From Zelonia costaricensis (lineage: Eukaryota; Euglenozoa; Kinetoplastea; Trypanosomatida; Trypanosomatidae), in NCBI GenBank assembly GCA_030849075.1, contig JASAOO010003064.1, positions 1-19,991 of the forward strand: a stretch of 19,991 nt of DNA, written 5' to 3'. The notes beneath the pieces were generated by a model. The model did no database searches, was not told where the DNA came from, and worked only from the letters and a program-made list of their open reading frames with translations. Shown piece after piece: positions 9,201 through 17,435 of this stretch (its first letter is position 1; each line of letters begins with the position of its first letter). Both the position numbers and the translations under genes were made by a program.

Positions 9201-10404
9201 CCATCTCCCGCGGCGCGTGCACGACGAACTCGAGCGGCGGCACGGTGAAGAGCACCGTGTTGGCCGAGTGCCGCGCCAGCGGCGGCGGGCGCCGCGGGAA
9301 AGTCCGCTCCAGCGACGGCTCCAGCAGGTACTCGTTGTTGGAGTACGACATGTAGTACGTCTTGAGCGACACATCAACCTCGTCGAGCGGGACGGACATG
9401 TCGATGCCCTCCATGGCAGCCAGCTTCAGCGCGTGGAGGCCGGGCTCGAGGTTCGAGGTTGTCGGAAAGGAAGGCTCGGCGCGGGCGGAGCTGAGGCTGC
9501 GGAGGTTGCGCAGCTCGGCCTGCACGCTGCCCAGCATTTGCCGCAGCTTCTGCGACGGCGTCGCCCGCGGGGAGCGGTCGCTGCGCGGCGACACGCTGCG
9601 ACGGCTGCCGCGACCGCCGTAGTCGCCGTCCATCTCGAAGGCCCGGTCGAGGCTCTCCCAAGACTCGTCGCTGTCGCTGTCGCTATCGCCGCGCCGGCTC
9701 GGGTGGCGGCTCGTCTGACGCCGCCCATCACGCGCCTTCGTCTGCGCTGTCGCGGCACGCTGGGCTAGCTTGTGCGACTTGTGGCGCGACGGGCCTGGGT
9801 CACTGCCGGAGGTGCCGTGCATGTTCTGCATCGAGAGGGCACCCCGCATGGCGGCCATCTCATTGCGGAGCATCGCCATGTCGAGGTTGTTGCCGGAGTT
9901 GTGTGCCTGCTGGTTGTTGAGGAGCTGGAGCTTCATCTGCAGAACCTGATCCTTCAACACCTGCTGTGACTGCTGCAGCTGCGCCTGCCGCGCCGGCAGG
10001 ACGAGATTCACCTGCTGGTCGAGCATCATGCGCTCCCGCTCCGCCAGGTCAGCCGCCTGACGACTGCGCTGCAGCGCCAGCATCTGCTCGATCTCCCGCT
10101 CTGTGGGGCTCATGTAGGGGCCGGGCAGCGGTGCCGCTGGCAGGGACATGGGCGGCGCCCCAAGCAGCTCGTACCCGCCGCCCCCCTTGCCGTACCCGTA
10201 CCCGTACCCGGCCCCCACACCGCCACCGAGGTAGGCCATCTGGTCCACAGCGGCGCCACCCGCTGCGTACATCAGCGGCTGCGGGGACTGCCCGGCCGAG
10301 ACCGGGGCGCCGAGCATCTGCATGGAGCAGGCACCGGAGCGGCGGTGCAGCTGCACATTGTACAGCGTGTCGAAGACAAGCCCGCACTCTGGACACGCGG
10401 GCAT
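6226..10404 (-). CDS. CCDC17-like C2HC zinc-finger and coiled-coil protein, 1392 aa
   Basis: Seen: a complete 1392-codon frame. Residues 4-26 form a C-x2-C-x12-H-x5-C zinc finger (C4, C7, H20, C26). Residues 60-80 are Gly/Tyr-rich. Residues 100-195 are Gln/Glu/Met-rich and helical, probably coiled coil. Residues 207-285 are basic and Ser-rich with an acidic SDSDSDE patch, followed by a short helix to about 305. A beta-rich block covers about 370-480, and a basic/Pro-rich segment with poly-Pro covers 580-620. Then come an acidic Ser-rich block (about 622-655), Pro9-Gln8 at 699-715, a C2-like beta module at 883-1048, and a third beta-rich block at 1145-1300 ending in a short helical tail. Known from memory: vertebrate CCDC17 has the same order (N-terminal C2HC finger, coiled coil, Pro-rich linker, C2-like C-terminus) in about 620 residues. 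Inferred: a distant, enlarged homologue, perhaps flagellar or basal-body associated. The first Met is favoured because the finger starts at residue 4. The family call is moderate; the coding call is near certain. Confidence 0.93.
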   Translation of the reverse strand: MPACPECGLVFDTLYNVQLHRRSGACSMQMLGAPVSAGQSPQPLMYAAGGAAVDQMAYLGGGVGAGYGYGYGKGGGGYELLGAPPMSLPAAPLPGPYMSPTEREIEQMLALQRSRQAADLAERERMMLDQQVNLVLPARQAQLQQSQQVLKDQVLQMKLQLLNNQQAHNSGNNLDMAMLRNEMAAMRGALSMQNMHGTSGSDPGPSRHKSHKLAQRAATAQTKARDGRRQTSRHPSRRGDSDSDSDESWESLDRAFEMDGDYGGRGSRRSVSPRSDRSPRATPSQKLRQMLGSVQAELRNLRSLSSARAEPSFPTTSNLEPGLHALKLAAMEGIDMSVPLDEVDVSLKTYYMSYSNNEYLLEPSLERTFPRRPPPLARHSANTVLFTVPPLEFVVHAPREMVVFVLQVSYRGRLISWATIFSRSVGPFSEGIRNSTFDLAKALQSAADFVPGANVSGFIEADPRDVLHRAESVLGQTSGSLTSPFASKPLAPSLPGLPPLPPPPQGLPLLPGMPGCEGPFLPPTTEGNMMVLQPAKGPVAHFIMPPPTGVSILEWNVEVVKHLQKLNKTHPGKRDSKKKRGAPAPIAKANSSTRADKKKSKAPPPPPPARRLPPPPPPPPVRQPSGSSSDSSAENSDSESGSSLTEDDDDPFDSACSSLTSPIDDKNEGSLRGRRQPAEVIDVDVSSPLGNKVPDRGQPPPPPPPPPQQQQQQQQRTGSRASAHFASADPPAATEPSSPEAPPRQSYTPPPATSGPLGAVHTSPRLSNSNSIGSTPPPIPGETNSPFLQAAAPPASGVPTPAANKVPHTDAPLIERSRLRPVTDPQGNLAVPPGYKLNPSNPPCVNLDKLDPVATPSANPCVLFGLSKPMDAPPATPKPAGHGPNNNTVDVFVDGVAGVPLDAVCTRVLVYVTDELDPKTGAPINPLRHPRVFMRRPDLVAYQSVASSSFEPEFKATMSADVGDQTHAVVIVEYITGRPGPPLVFGHCCVPINKRFFAGNFVARLKAGDPRRSQERAVDEMRPADRIVDEQKRATDKYDQGQLELSVDAQALRNLMPAPPRKRAECMPLGYLIWRLESPDMNKPFFEMPQQVPLSQNEVQLFQDRKNNRTDVTPTAKGLTTEKAADEAFQGSGVTSTDIVNYMCKFNEQRGAFIKVEGMRGLGDDAAMYVVAVYMAKAPKGRQLCYTTMPDWVSDVGAPMYKDAPFIFQGVRYDANNTVTYMLLKVTQLKDAAAPPKVESIAWTMNKLFTDDAPALRQGRYVLPWLKGPLTPAVVGELLTQPIGTVFLNHMKANSITFLEPKATLTISQGDPVCAVALVDETPGRAQPRQLLMPAAIKKAFPSYTCEGMVGCTLRRAHEECFGGGDPRALLQRLNGAVQEFFKEHMKPFQEL
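8260..8310 (-). repeat. In-frame (CAG)8 with adjoining CCG tract (Pro9-Gln8)
   Basis: The plus strand shows (CTG)8 at 8260-8283, adjoining a CGG/G-rich tract to 8310. In the minus-strand gene this encodes nine Pro (residues 699-707) then eight Gln (708-715). All units are in frame, so length changes would not break the gene. It is a likely site of strain-to-strain length variation. Confidence 0.95.
8546..8569 (-). repeat. In-frame (CCA/CCR)n poly-proline tract
   Basis: A GGT repeat on the plus strand encodes eight consecutive Pro at about residues 612-620 of the zinc-finger protein. It sits next to a second Pro run (PPPPPPARR) and between a Lys-rich segment and an acidic Ser-rich segment. 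Such tracts can bind SH3, WW or profilin-type partners; no partner can be named here. Confidence 0.9.
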
Positions 10405-10475
10405 TGTCGGCTACACGAGATCCAGCGTGGGGAAAGAACAGGAAGAAACCGAGCAACGACTGACAAGAAAACAAT
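10405..10475 (-). promoter_or_regulatory. Candidate spliced-leader acceptor region of the zinc-finger gene
   Basis: Two options are visible on the minus strand. A TTGTTTTCTTGT tract (10474-10463) is followed by CAG with its AG at 10461-10460, giving a 5'UTR of about 55 nt. A second tract, at about 10449-10428 (TTTCTTCCTGTTCTTTCCCC), is followed by TAG with its AG at 10412-10411, which would leave only 6 nt before the ATG. Either supports the first Met. The first option gives the more usual leader length. Confidence 0.5.
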
Positions 10476-10540
10476 GGACCACGCAGGAAGACAAACCAAT
10501 ACGTGAGATGTGAGTGTACCCCGTTGTGGAGGCTGGAACG

Positions 10541-10581
10541 ACACACACAGACAGACACAAACACAGACACAGACACAGACA
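10541..10581. repeat. CA / CAGACA imperfect microsatellite
   Basis: ACACACAC followed by repeated CAGACA units on the plus strand. It lies in or just upstream of the leader region of the zinc-finger gene. Confidence 0.9.
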
Positions 10582-11299
10582 AGTGCTATCGCTTGCAGGA
10601 GCACTTGCACTGGGGCACAGCACGCGCTTACACTGCAGAAGCGCAGACTAAGGACGACGCGCACCCGGCAAGCACAAACACAAACAAACAGAGAAGCAGC
10701 GCTGCCAGGCACAAGGGGACGAGGGGGCGAGGGCGGGGGGGGGAACTGCCGATCCACGGAAGGCAAGCAGGGAAACAAGCCAAAAAGAGGACGAGAACAA
10801 ACGGCAAACGAGCGCGTCAGGGCCCTCCAGCGCGTGTGCGTGTGTGGGTGTGCCGCTGCGTATGTGTGTGGGGGACCGAGCTGACGGATGCACGCAGGGA
10901 AGGGAGAAGGGGGCGGCGGGGTACTGACAGCAGAGAGCCGCAAAGATGCAGTGACGGAAACCGATGCGGCGACTTCACGGAACTCTAAGGGACAGGCAGC
11001 GGAACTGGCTGAGATACGCGGAAAGAGAGGGTAGAGAGGGGGGGGAGGGAGGGAAAGGAGCAGGCAGGGACGACAGCTGGGCGGTCTTTCGATGATGTGT
11101 GGCGTGCGGTGCAGCCCAGACGGTTGGTATGCGCGATGTAGACAGTAGGCAAGACCGCGTGGGAAATGATCTTCTGAGCTTCTTCGCTGCGCCCGGTGAG
11201 CGTGACGGGCGACGTGTTGAAGGAGGGGTTGAGAGAGAGGGGGGGGGTGGTGGGTGATGGGAGGTGGGAGGCGCGGGAGGTCGCGGTGGGTGCGAGGCG

Positions 11300-11860
11300 G
11301 TGGCGTGTCCGGTGAAGGCGACACCAGTGTTGTAGTTTCAGCAGCGAGAGGGTCGTGTGGGGGAGAAGCGAGATGGCGAGAAAGAAACCGTTAAAGGGGT
11401 GGAGGGCGGTGGCATGAAGGAGTGTTTTGGCGTTCGTGATGGGCGCACAGAGGCACACGGACAGACTAGGGCCCTCCCGCGTACTCATCCGCCGCTCATA
11501 CACAGAGGAGAGGGACGCAACTTCGTCGTTCCGACTGTGGCAAACGTGGCACCCGACGCAGTTTGTGTTCGCCACTTCCTCGGCGGAAGCTGCGGTGCTC
11601 GTAGCTTCTGCGCTTTCCACGCTGGAGCGTCCACGCCAACGGCCGTCTCACCTTCGCCTGCTCTTTGCGAACGGCCGCAGCAGTCCAACTTCCTGGGCGT
11701 TGGGAGGCCCTTCCACCACATTCACGTTGATGCTGGATGCTTGTACATGCATGCACATGCTCTTTACAATGCATGTTGGGGTATCTGGTGCTCTGACATA
11801 CGCACCACGCCGCGATGCGAGTCCACTCACGTCCGCGCAGACACAAAGAAAAAAAAAATG
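11300..11860 (+). mobile_element. Possible degenerate SIDER-type retroposon (boundaries approximate)
   Basis: This block differs from its flanks. It is not purine-skewed, has unique-looking sequence with ATGCATGCACATGC-type motifs near 11745-11775, and ends in an A-rich tract (AAAGAAAAAAAAAA, about 11846-11859) on the plus strand. Known: Leishmania genomes carry hundreds of roughly 0.55-kb degenerate non-coding retroposons (SIDER1/2) with A-rich 3' ends, mostly in 3'UTRs, where they influence mRNA stability and translation. Inferred: the length, position downstream of a gene and A-tail fit that class. I could not confirm the 79-bp signature or target-site duplications from the sequence alone. 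A plain composition island, or a transcribed unit on the minus strand, are alternatives. Confidence 0.33.
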
Positions 11861-11966
11861 TCACTCAGGGTTCGGTCAAGCCACACGGTGTTGCTGCACA
11901 CGGGCACGTGGTACATGAGATACAGGTGATGAGCGAGGGAGAGAGAGCGATAGGAAGAAGAAGGTA

Positions 11967-11990
11967 TGTGTGTGTGTGTGTGTGTGTGTG
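11967..11990. repeat. (TG)12 microsatellite, reversed orientation
   Basis: Twelve TG units on the plus strand. All other long dinucleotide tracts in the window show CA on the plus strand, so this tract is inverted relative to them. It adjoins the composition island at 11060-11860. Confidence 0.95.
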
Positions 11991-12983
11991 CGTGCTTCTC
12001 TCTCTGTCCGTGTCAGCGGGCGCCGTATTTCCTCAACAACCAACAACAGCGAAAAAAGAGCCGCTTACATGTGCGTGTATCAACTCAAAAACCACGATCG
12101 ACTTGTCACCTCAGCCAGAGGGAGGTTCACATCTGTTCATCACGCACAGAGGTGCCACGCATGACACGCGCTGCGTAAAGAACAACAAAAAGCTGAGGGA
12201 GAAAGGAAGGGGCGGGGAGGGATAAGAGCGAGCGCGTGTGCTCCAGGCACCGTTGAATTCTAGATTGCGAAGACACGGCGACAAGGCCGACGCCGCAGAA
12301 GAAAAAGAAAACCAAGCAGAAAAACAAAAAAGAACACCCACAACAACAACGAAGAAATCATCCAGCAAGCCAATCAATAAAAAAACACAAAAAACGGGAA
12401 ATTCGCTGAGAGGGTAGGACAGGCGAGAGTGAATTCAGCTCACTTGGATGGACACACCCACACCCACACCCACGGACAGGTCAAGCGGTCCCACCACGTC
12501 TTGCACTTCCCTGCAAAAAGAGGAAACAGCAGGGGCGTCCTCTACATCGAAGACGAGATGAGCACGAGGTCGGCGAAGCGAGCCAGAAAAAAAAAAAATG
12601 AGCATGCAGAACGAAGCCAAAAGGGTGCGAAGAGGAGTGGAGACGATGTGGGGGCATGGAGTGAACAACGCGGGACGTCGAGGTAGACAACGAAAACAAA
12701 CAAAGAAGAAGAGGAAACGGAGAAGAGCTAAACGCCAAACATGGACAAACGAGCGGAAGAAAATGCATGGTCCTCTGCGGGCAGTGGACCGTTTCGGGGT
12801 TTAAAGACGGGGCAAGCACTGCCAACGCGGCCGGCGGCGGTGCATCAGCCACGGTGGCGACAAGGTGGGAAGGTGGAAACTGGGGGGTTGGCCAGTGAAG
12901 TAGAAGCCACACGAGGGACAGTGGGAGTAGCGTGCTCTCAAAACAAAGCTAGCTCGACAACGAACGTGTGCAGACACGAAAAC

Positions 12984-12985
12984 GA

Positions 12986-13019
<34 letters not shown>

Positions 13020-13660
13020 ACACGTAACCGAACAAGAGCCAAAAAACAAAGAAAAACGCAACAAAGCTTATGCTCACTTTTTGCGTCTCTGCGACGCACG
13101 CCCGACTCTGACGCACTTCGCATCTCGTGTTGACGCCCCCCCCCCCCTGCAGCACGCTCGCTTCGGCAGCGTATCGGAGCGAGGAGTCCGCTCGTGAAAC
13201 AATGGAATTTAGAGCACAGGGAAGAGGAGAAAAAGACGGAAAACACGGAGACACTGGTAGAGGGGAAGAAAGTGTACACCGACCAAAACACACACCCACA
13301 CACACACACACACACACTCGCTCACACACCAACAATGACAGTGCGCTTCCTGTCTACGGCATACTCANGAGCGCACACACACACACACACACACCCACAC
13401 GTAACCGAACAAGAGCCAAAAAACGAAGAGAAACGCAACAAATCTTATGCTCACTTTTTGCGTCTCTGCGACGCACGCCCGACTCTGACGCACTTCGCAT
13501 CTCGTGTTGACGCCCCCCCCCCCTGCAGCACGCTCGCTTCGGCAGCGTATCGGAGCGAGGAGTCCGCTCGTGAAACAATGGAATTTAGAGCACAGGGAAG
13601 AGGAGAAAAAGACGGAAAACACGGAGACACTGGTAGAGGGGAAGAAAGTGTACACCGACC

Positions 13661-13691
<31 letters not shown>

Positions 13692-13740
13692 TCGCTCACA
13701 CACCAACAATGACAGTGCGCTTCCTGTCTACGGCATACTC
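12984..13740. repeat. 385/372-bp direct duplication with an N at the junction
   Basis: Copy 1 (12984-13368) and copy 2 (13369-13740) share the order GAGCGCACACA, a CA tract, CGTAACCGAACAAGAGCC, a C run, AGCACGCTCGCTTCGGCAGC, AATGGAATTTAGAGC, a second CA tract, and AATGACAGTGCGCTTCC. The copies differ mainly in simple tracts: the first CA tract is 29 versus 21 nt, the C run 12 versus 11, the second CA tract 29 versus 27. A few point changes follow the first CA tract. The undetermined base at 13368 is the last base of copy 1. This pattern is typical of unmerged contig ends; a true tandem duplication is the alternative. Confidence 0.9.
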
Positions 13741-14491
13741 ATCGCTATGTCAACACCGATGCCCACATCTGCCTCTACTCGAAAGACAGGTGTTGCCCCA
13801 TGCTGTGCAGGGGGGGGTGAAGGGAGCACAGAGGATGAAGCCCGGAAGGCAGCGGGGCGTGCACACGAAGAAAATAAAGGAAAAAGGGAGGAGGGGGGGG
13901 GAGGCGCGGGCGGACAAGGCACACTCACACACACGCACATTCACACGCACACACACGTAGATACATCCATTGCCCAGTCATCCTCACGGCAAAGAAAAAA
14001 AAAAGAAAGACAAGTAAGCCCAAAGGGCGACACTACAAAACGAGCAAGCCGCCGCAGACTGCACCGTGCGCTTAAAGCCAGACGGGGAGGGAGGGGGGGG
14101 GGAAAGGCAAAAGAGGCGGGGAGCTTCAACACTGCATTTGCTTCATTTTCTCCATGCGGGAGGGGGGCGAGGGGAGGGTGGTGGTGGCGGGGTGGCGAGG
14201 GAGGAGGGGGTTGGGTGGGACGTGCGCTGCGGTAAAGGCAGAACTTTAGCAAAGAAAAAAAGAGTTGCTTGAGTCTGCCCCGTCTTCGCGTTCTTTTCTT
14301 CTTTCCTCTCGATCGGCACCTGGATACGAGTGTGGGCCCGCAAACACAACCACACACACACATTCACACGTTCACACATGGTCGCAACAGCGCGCACGCA
14401 CAAGCATCGCCATCTAGTCTAAAGGGTACGCTACACGCGTATACGTCAAAGGTGGAGGGAAAGGGCAGAGGGGGGCCCTCAGTGGATTGAC

Positions 14492-16891
14492 TTAGAAAAC
14501 AGTTTTCTCTGGCAGAGCGTCGACTTGCTCTAGCGGCACCTTGTACTGCTGCTCCAGCACGTAGTCGAGCTCGTCGCGGCGGTTGCGCCAGGTGGAGGAG
14601 ACGACGCAGAGGGTTTGTGATGGCCGCTCGACCCGAGCCGCGACCACGTCCACCGAGGCCCGCATCACCTCCCGCTGCAGCAGCTGCGGCTGCTGCGACG
14701 TCCGCACACCGGCGTCCGCCCCTGCCGGCGGCGCGACGGCGGCGGCCCGCAGCGCACCTGGGGCCGTCACACCATTCACCTCAGAGGCCACTCCCGACGT
14801 CGCACCGTCCACGTCCACGGTGACAGGATGCGCTTCATCCTCGCTGCCCCGCCGCGTCTGCGAGCGCCGCATCGTCATTGACGACGTCAAGGCTGCCGCC
14901 GCGTCCGTCGGCTCCGGCGCCGCGGAGGAGTGCTGCAGGGGGCTGAGCGGTGCGGAGGCCATCGGCGCCAGCGCCACTGCGGAGGCGGCCGCCGCTGCTG
15001 CTTCGCGTGCGGAGACGGCGTATTGCTTGTATGGCGCAAACACCTCCAGCAGCGTGTCTTGATCAACGCGAATGCTGCACGCCCAGTCCAGCTCAAACCG
15101 CGGCGTCGTCTTGCGGTCACCGCGCTCGACGTGGTGCCGGCCCGTCTGCACGTGCTGGATAATAATGACTCTGTTTCTGCGGCCGTGAGGCCCCGCCGTG
15201 GCGGCCGGCGATGCAGGGAGGGCCGGGGTGCTGTCGCTCGTCTGCGCCCCGTCCCGGCCGACCTCGGCCGCGAGAAGCGTGGGCGACTTCCATCCTTCCG
15301 CGTCGACGACCCCGCTGCCTGCCGCCGCGTCCGCAGTGGCAGGCCCGCGCTGCCCGTCCCCGCTGCCGCCCGCCGCCGTGTTTGCCGCCGCCACGGCCGT
15401 CGCCGCCGCCACCACCGCGTCGGCGTCTGCCTGCGGGGTGAAGTTCGAGGCGGAGGTGTTGCACAGGTTGTTAAGCTGATGCTGCGTGCGCGCGATGAGG
15501 TCGGCCGGCGTTGCCTCCTTCAGCGTGTAGTGGATCGTCCAGGCCACGTCCTGCATGTGCGACGCCCACGGCATCCACAGCACGTGCTTGAGCCGCTGCA
15601 CCGGGAAGAACATCACACCCTGGGTGGCGAACTGCATGAGGTGGAACGTGGCACTGCGCACGACGTAGCGCGACGGGGTCGCGATGAGGGCCGCCGTCGC
15701 CGGTGTCGCCGCCGCGCCGGAGGTGGCGATGGACGCGCTGCGGTTGGGGCGTGCAAAGGAGGCGGCGGCGCTGGAGGCGCTGGCTGCGGCGGGCTCGCGG
15801 TGCGGCTCCCTCGAGGGCTGTTCCAGCTTCTGCGGGCTGTCCCCGCCGGCGCCATAGTTGACGCTAGGGTTGTCGGGGGAGACGAGGGCCGTGGACGGCG
15901 TCGCCGGCGCCAGCAGCGGCGCCGTCGCGGCGGGCGAGTCGGAGGGCCGCACCGGAACGGGAGGCAGGGGCGGCAGGCTGCTGCTCCCATACGGGCCGCT
16001 GCGCTGGGCGGCGGGCACGGCGCTGGCGCTGTTCTGGTTGGCGCCGCCGGCTTCGTCCAGCACCGCGAGCATACCGCTATCCACGCAGGCGTTGAGCAGC
16101 ACCTGATGCACGTCCAATGTGATGGACTGCCTGCGTGCCTTCTTGGCCGACTCGGAGAGCGGGCGGCCGTCCGCTGCTGCGCCGCATTCGCTACCCGTGT
16201 GGCTGCCCTGGTGCGAGGGGGCCGTGGCGCGACCGCCGCCGCTGCCGTGCACCACGAGGCGATCCCACGCACTCTCGAAGGCGGCCCCAAAGGTGGCCCG
16301 CTCGTCGCACAGCTCCGACAGCTGCAGCACCGTCTCCCGCACCCGCCGCAGACGGGCCGCGAAGGCATCGTCCTCGTCGCGGAACGGCTCCCGCCCATTC
16401 GGCCACGGCGCGCCGCCGGCCGCGGCGCGGGAGGGGTGCGGGTGGGGCGCCCGCGGCGGCAGAAGCGGCGACGCCGTCGGTGAGACCCACGCACCGCTCG
16501 TCTCATTCGGCGCTGCCCCTTCCGTGTGAATGGCGGGGCGGCCCGCGTTCTTGCGGCGACTGCGGCGGCGCTGCTGCTGCGCCGAGGTGGCGTCGGCGTC
16601 TGGCGATGGCGTCAATTGTGACGGCGGCGTGCTGTTCGATGGGGCGAGCGGGTTCAGGGACGGCTGCCGCTGGGACTGCGGCAGCGTGTCGGGGAGGGAA
16701 AAGCGACGGGCCTCGGCGTGAACGTGGACGATCATGCGCGGGAAGTCGCGGACGACGGCGAGGGGGTCGGTGCCGATGTCAAGCAGCATCTTCAGCTGCC
16801 ATTTGTCGTACGACTCGGTTGGGTTGTTGCGGTTCTTGCGGTTCTCGCGGTGATGCTTGGCATCCTCAGCAGAAGAGCAGGCACCGCCCAT
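14492..16891 (-). CDS. Hypothetical protein with N-myristoylation/palmitoylation motif, 799 aa
   Basis: Seen: 799 residues starting MGGACSS. Gly2 followed by Ser6/Ser7 fits N-myristoyltransferase, and Cys5 is placed for palmitoylation, so membrane anchoring is likely. There is no signal peptide or transmembrane helix. Conserved-looking blocks alternate with Ala/Ser/Pro-rich filler: 27-63 (YDKWQLKMLLDIG), a charged helix at 170-212, 250-282 (ITLDVHQVLLNACVDSGM), 408-482 (RYVVRSATFHLMQFATQG, then a Trp-rich stretch), 574-628 (RVIIIQHVQTG, FELDWACSIRVDQDTLLEV) and 755-799. RRQS (253-256) and RRGS (680-683) look like basophilic kinase sites; 108-114 is polybasic. The frame stays open 61 codons further upstream to 17074, but that part crosses the pyrimidine tract and AG of the predicted splice site and is low-complexity, so the MGG start is preferred. 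No family is recognised. Inferred: a peripheral protein of the plasma or flagellar membrane. Confidence 0.9.
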   Translation of the reverse strand: MGGACSSAEDAKHHRENRKNRNNPTESYDKWQLKMLLDIGTDPLAVVRDFPRMIVHVHAEARRFSLPDTLPQSQRQPSLNPLAPSNSTPPSQLTPSPDADATSAQQQRRRSRRKNAGRPAIHTEGAAPNETSGAWVSPTASPLLPPRAPHPHPSRAAAGGAPWPNGREPFRDEDDAFAARLRRVRETVLQLSELCDERATFGAAFESAWDRLVVHGSGGGRATAPSHQGSHTGSECGAAADGRPLSESAKKARRQSITLDVHQVLLNACVDSGMLAVLDEAGGANQNSASAVPAAQRSGPYGSSSLPPLPPVPVRPSDSPAATAPLLAPATPSTALVSPDNPSVNYGAGGDSPQKLEQPSREPHREPAAASASSAAASFARPNRSASIATSGAAATPATAALIATPSRYVVRSATFHLMQFATQGVMFFPVQRLKHVLWMPWASHMQDVAWTIHYTLKEATPADLIARTQHQLNNLCNTSASNFTPQADADAVVAAATAVAAANTAAGGSGDGQRGPATADAAAGSGVVDAEGWKSPTLLAAEVGRDGAQTSDSTPALPASPAATAGPHGRRNRVIIIQHVQTGRHHVERGDRKTTPRFELDWACSIRVDQDTLLEVFAPYKQYAVSAREAAAAAASAVALAPMASAPLSPLQHSSAAPEPTDAAAALTSSMTMRRSQTRRGSEDEAHPVTVDVDGATSGVASEVNGVTAPGALRAAAVAPPAGADAGVRTSQQPQLLQREVMRASVDVVAARVERPSQTLCVVSSTWRNRRDELDYVLEQQYKVPLEQVDALPEKTVF

Positions 16892-16948
16892 TGCGTCGGT
16901 GCAGGCCCTGCGGCGTGTACTAAGAGGGAGGGAGGGAGGGAGGGGGGG
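16892..16948 (-). promoter_or_regulatory. Spliced-leader acceptor and short leader of the MGGACSS gene
   Basis: The minus strand from 16948 to 16922 is an almost pure pyrimidine tract of repeated CCCT units. It is immediately followed by TTAG, with the AG at 16921-16920. No other AG intervenes between tract and site. Trans-splicing here leaves a 28-nt leader before the ATG at 16891 and removes the upstream in-frame Met codons. This is the best splice signal in the window. The complementary GGGA repeats on the plus strand could also form a G-quadruplex. Confidence 0.75.
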
Positions 16949-17435
16949 TGCGGGGACGAACACAGAAGTGCGACCTGACTGTACGCGCGGCGGCGAGCAA
17001 AAGAGAAGATCCAAAGCGCGGCGGCGGCACGGATTGGCGGTCTGAGTAGAATACCCGACGCGGGAGGAGCGCAAAGACTTGAAAAAAAGGAGAACAAGTG
17101 GGGGGAGGCGTTGACGGGGAGAGCTGAGAGGTCGGAGGCTCGCACAGCGCGGTCACTCACACACGTACGCGGAGACTTCGATGCAGTTGGTGGTAGCACG
17201 GCTGGCTCGGCACCTCGTTCCGTCGCTTTCCCTATCTGGCGCTCCATTGTTGTGCATTTCGGAAGAGCGCGTGCGGAGTGTGGGGTGGGAAGGTGGCCGA
17301 GTGAGGAGGGAGATAGTGCGTGTGTGTGTGGAGGGCAGATGTGTGTGTTGCAGCGGTTCAAGTACATTCATATTAGGGTCTTGCTGCTAGGGCCGTCAGA
17401 GGGTGGTCAACGAGAACGGCCAGCGCGGCAGCGCC

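Larger units (their letters stand above)
10405..14491. other. 4.1-kb spacer / 3'UTR of the 14492-16891 gene
   Basis: No gene that I can support. The plus strand is purine- and G-rich over most of its length, with CA microsatellites at 10541-10581 and in the 12984-13740 duplication. The exception is about 11060-11990, which has balanced composition, ends in an A-rich tract and carries a reversed-orientation TG repeat (described separately). The longest frame in that island is a 211-codon minus-strand frame at 10985-11620 with no recognisable domain. Confidence 0.7.

Noticed and set aside
8204..9355. 383-codon plus-strand frame and other long plus-strand frames inside 6226-10404 and 14492-16891
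   Set aside because: They are antisense shadows of GC-rich coding sequence, with Gly/Arg/Ala-rich translations and no sensible domains. The minus-strand frames carry the zinc finger, coiled coil and ordered blocks.
10985..11620. 211-codon minus-strand frame with a CxxCHxCH start
   Set aside because: No recognisable domain, Ser/Pro/His-rich second half from CT-rich DNA, and it overlaps a possible retroposon island. It is kept as a finding to test, not called as a gene.
12984..13740. Insertion sequence or composite transposon from the repeated block
   Set aside because: There are no terminal inverted repeats and no transposase, and the repeat is immediate with an N at the junction. Assembly overlap or tandem duplication explains it better.
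14930..16483. 517-codon plus-strand frame opposite the MGGACSS gene
   Set aside because: Arg/Gly/His-rich composition typical of an antisense shadow. The opposite frame is longer and has a splice signal and an acylation motif.
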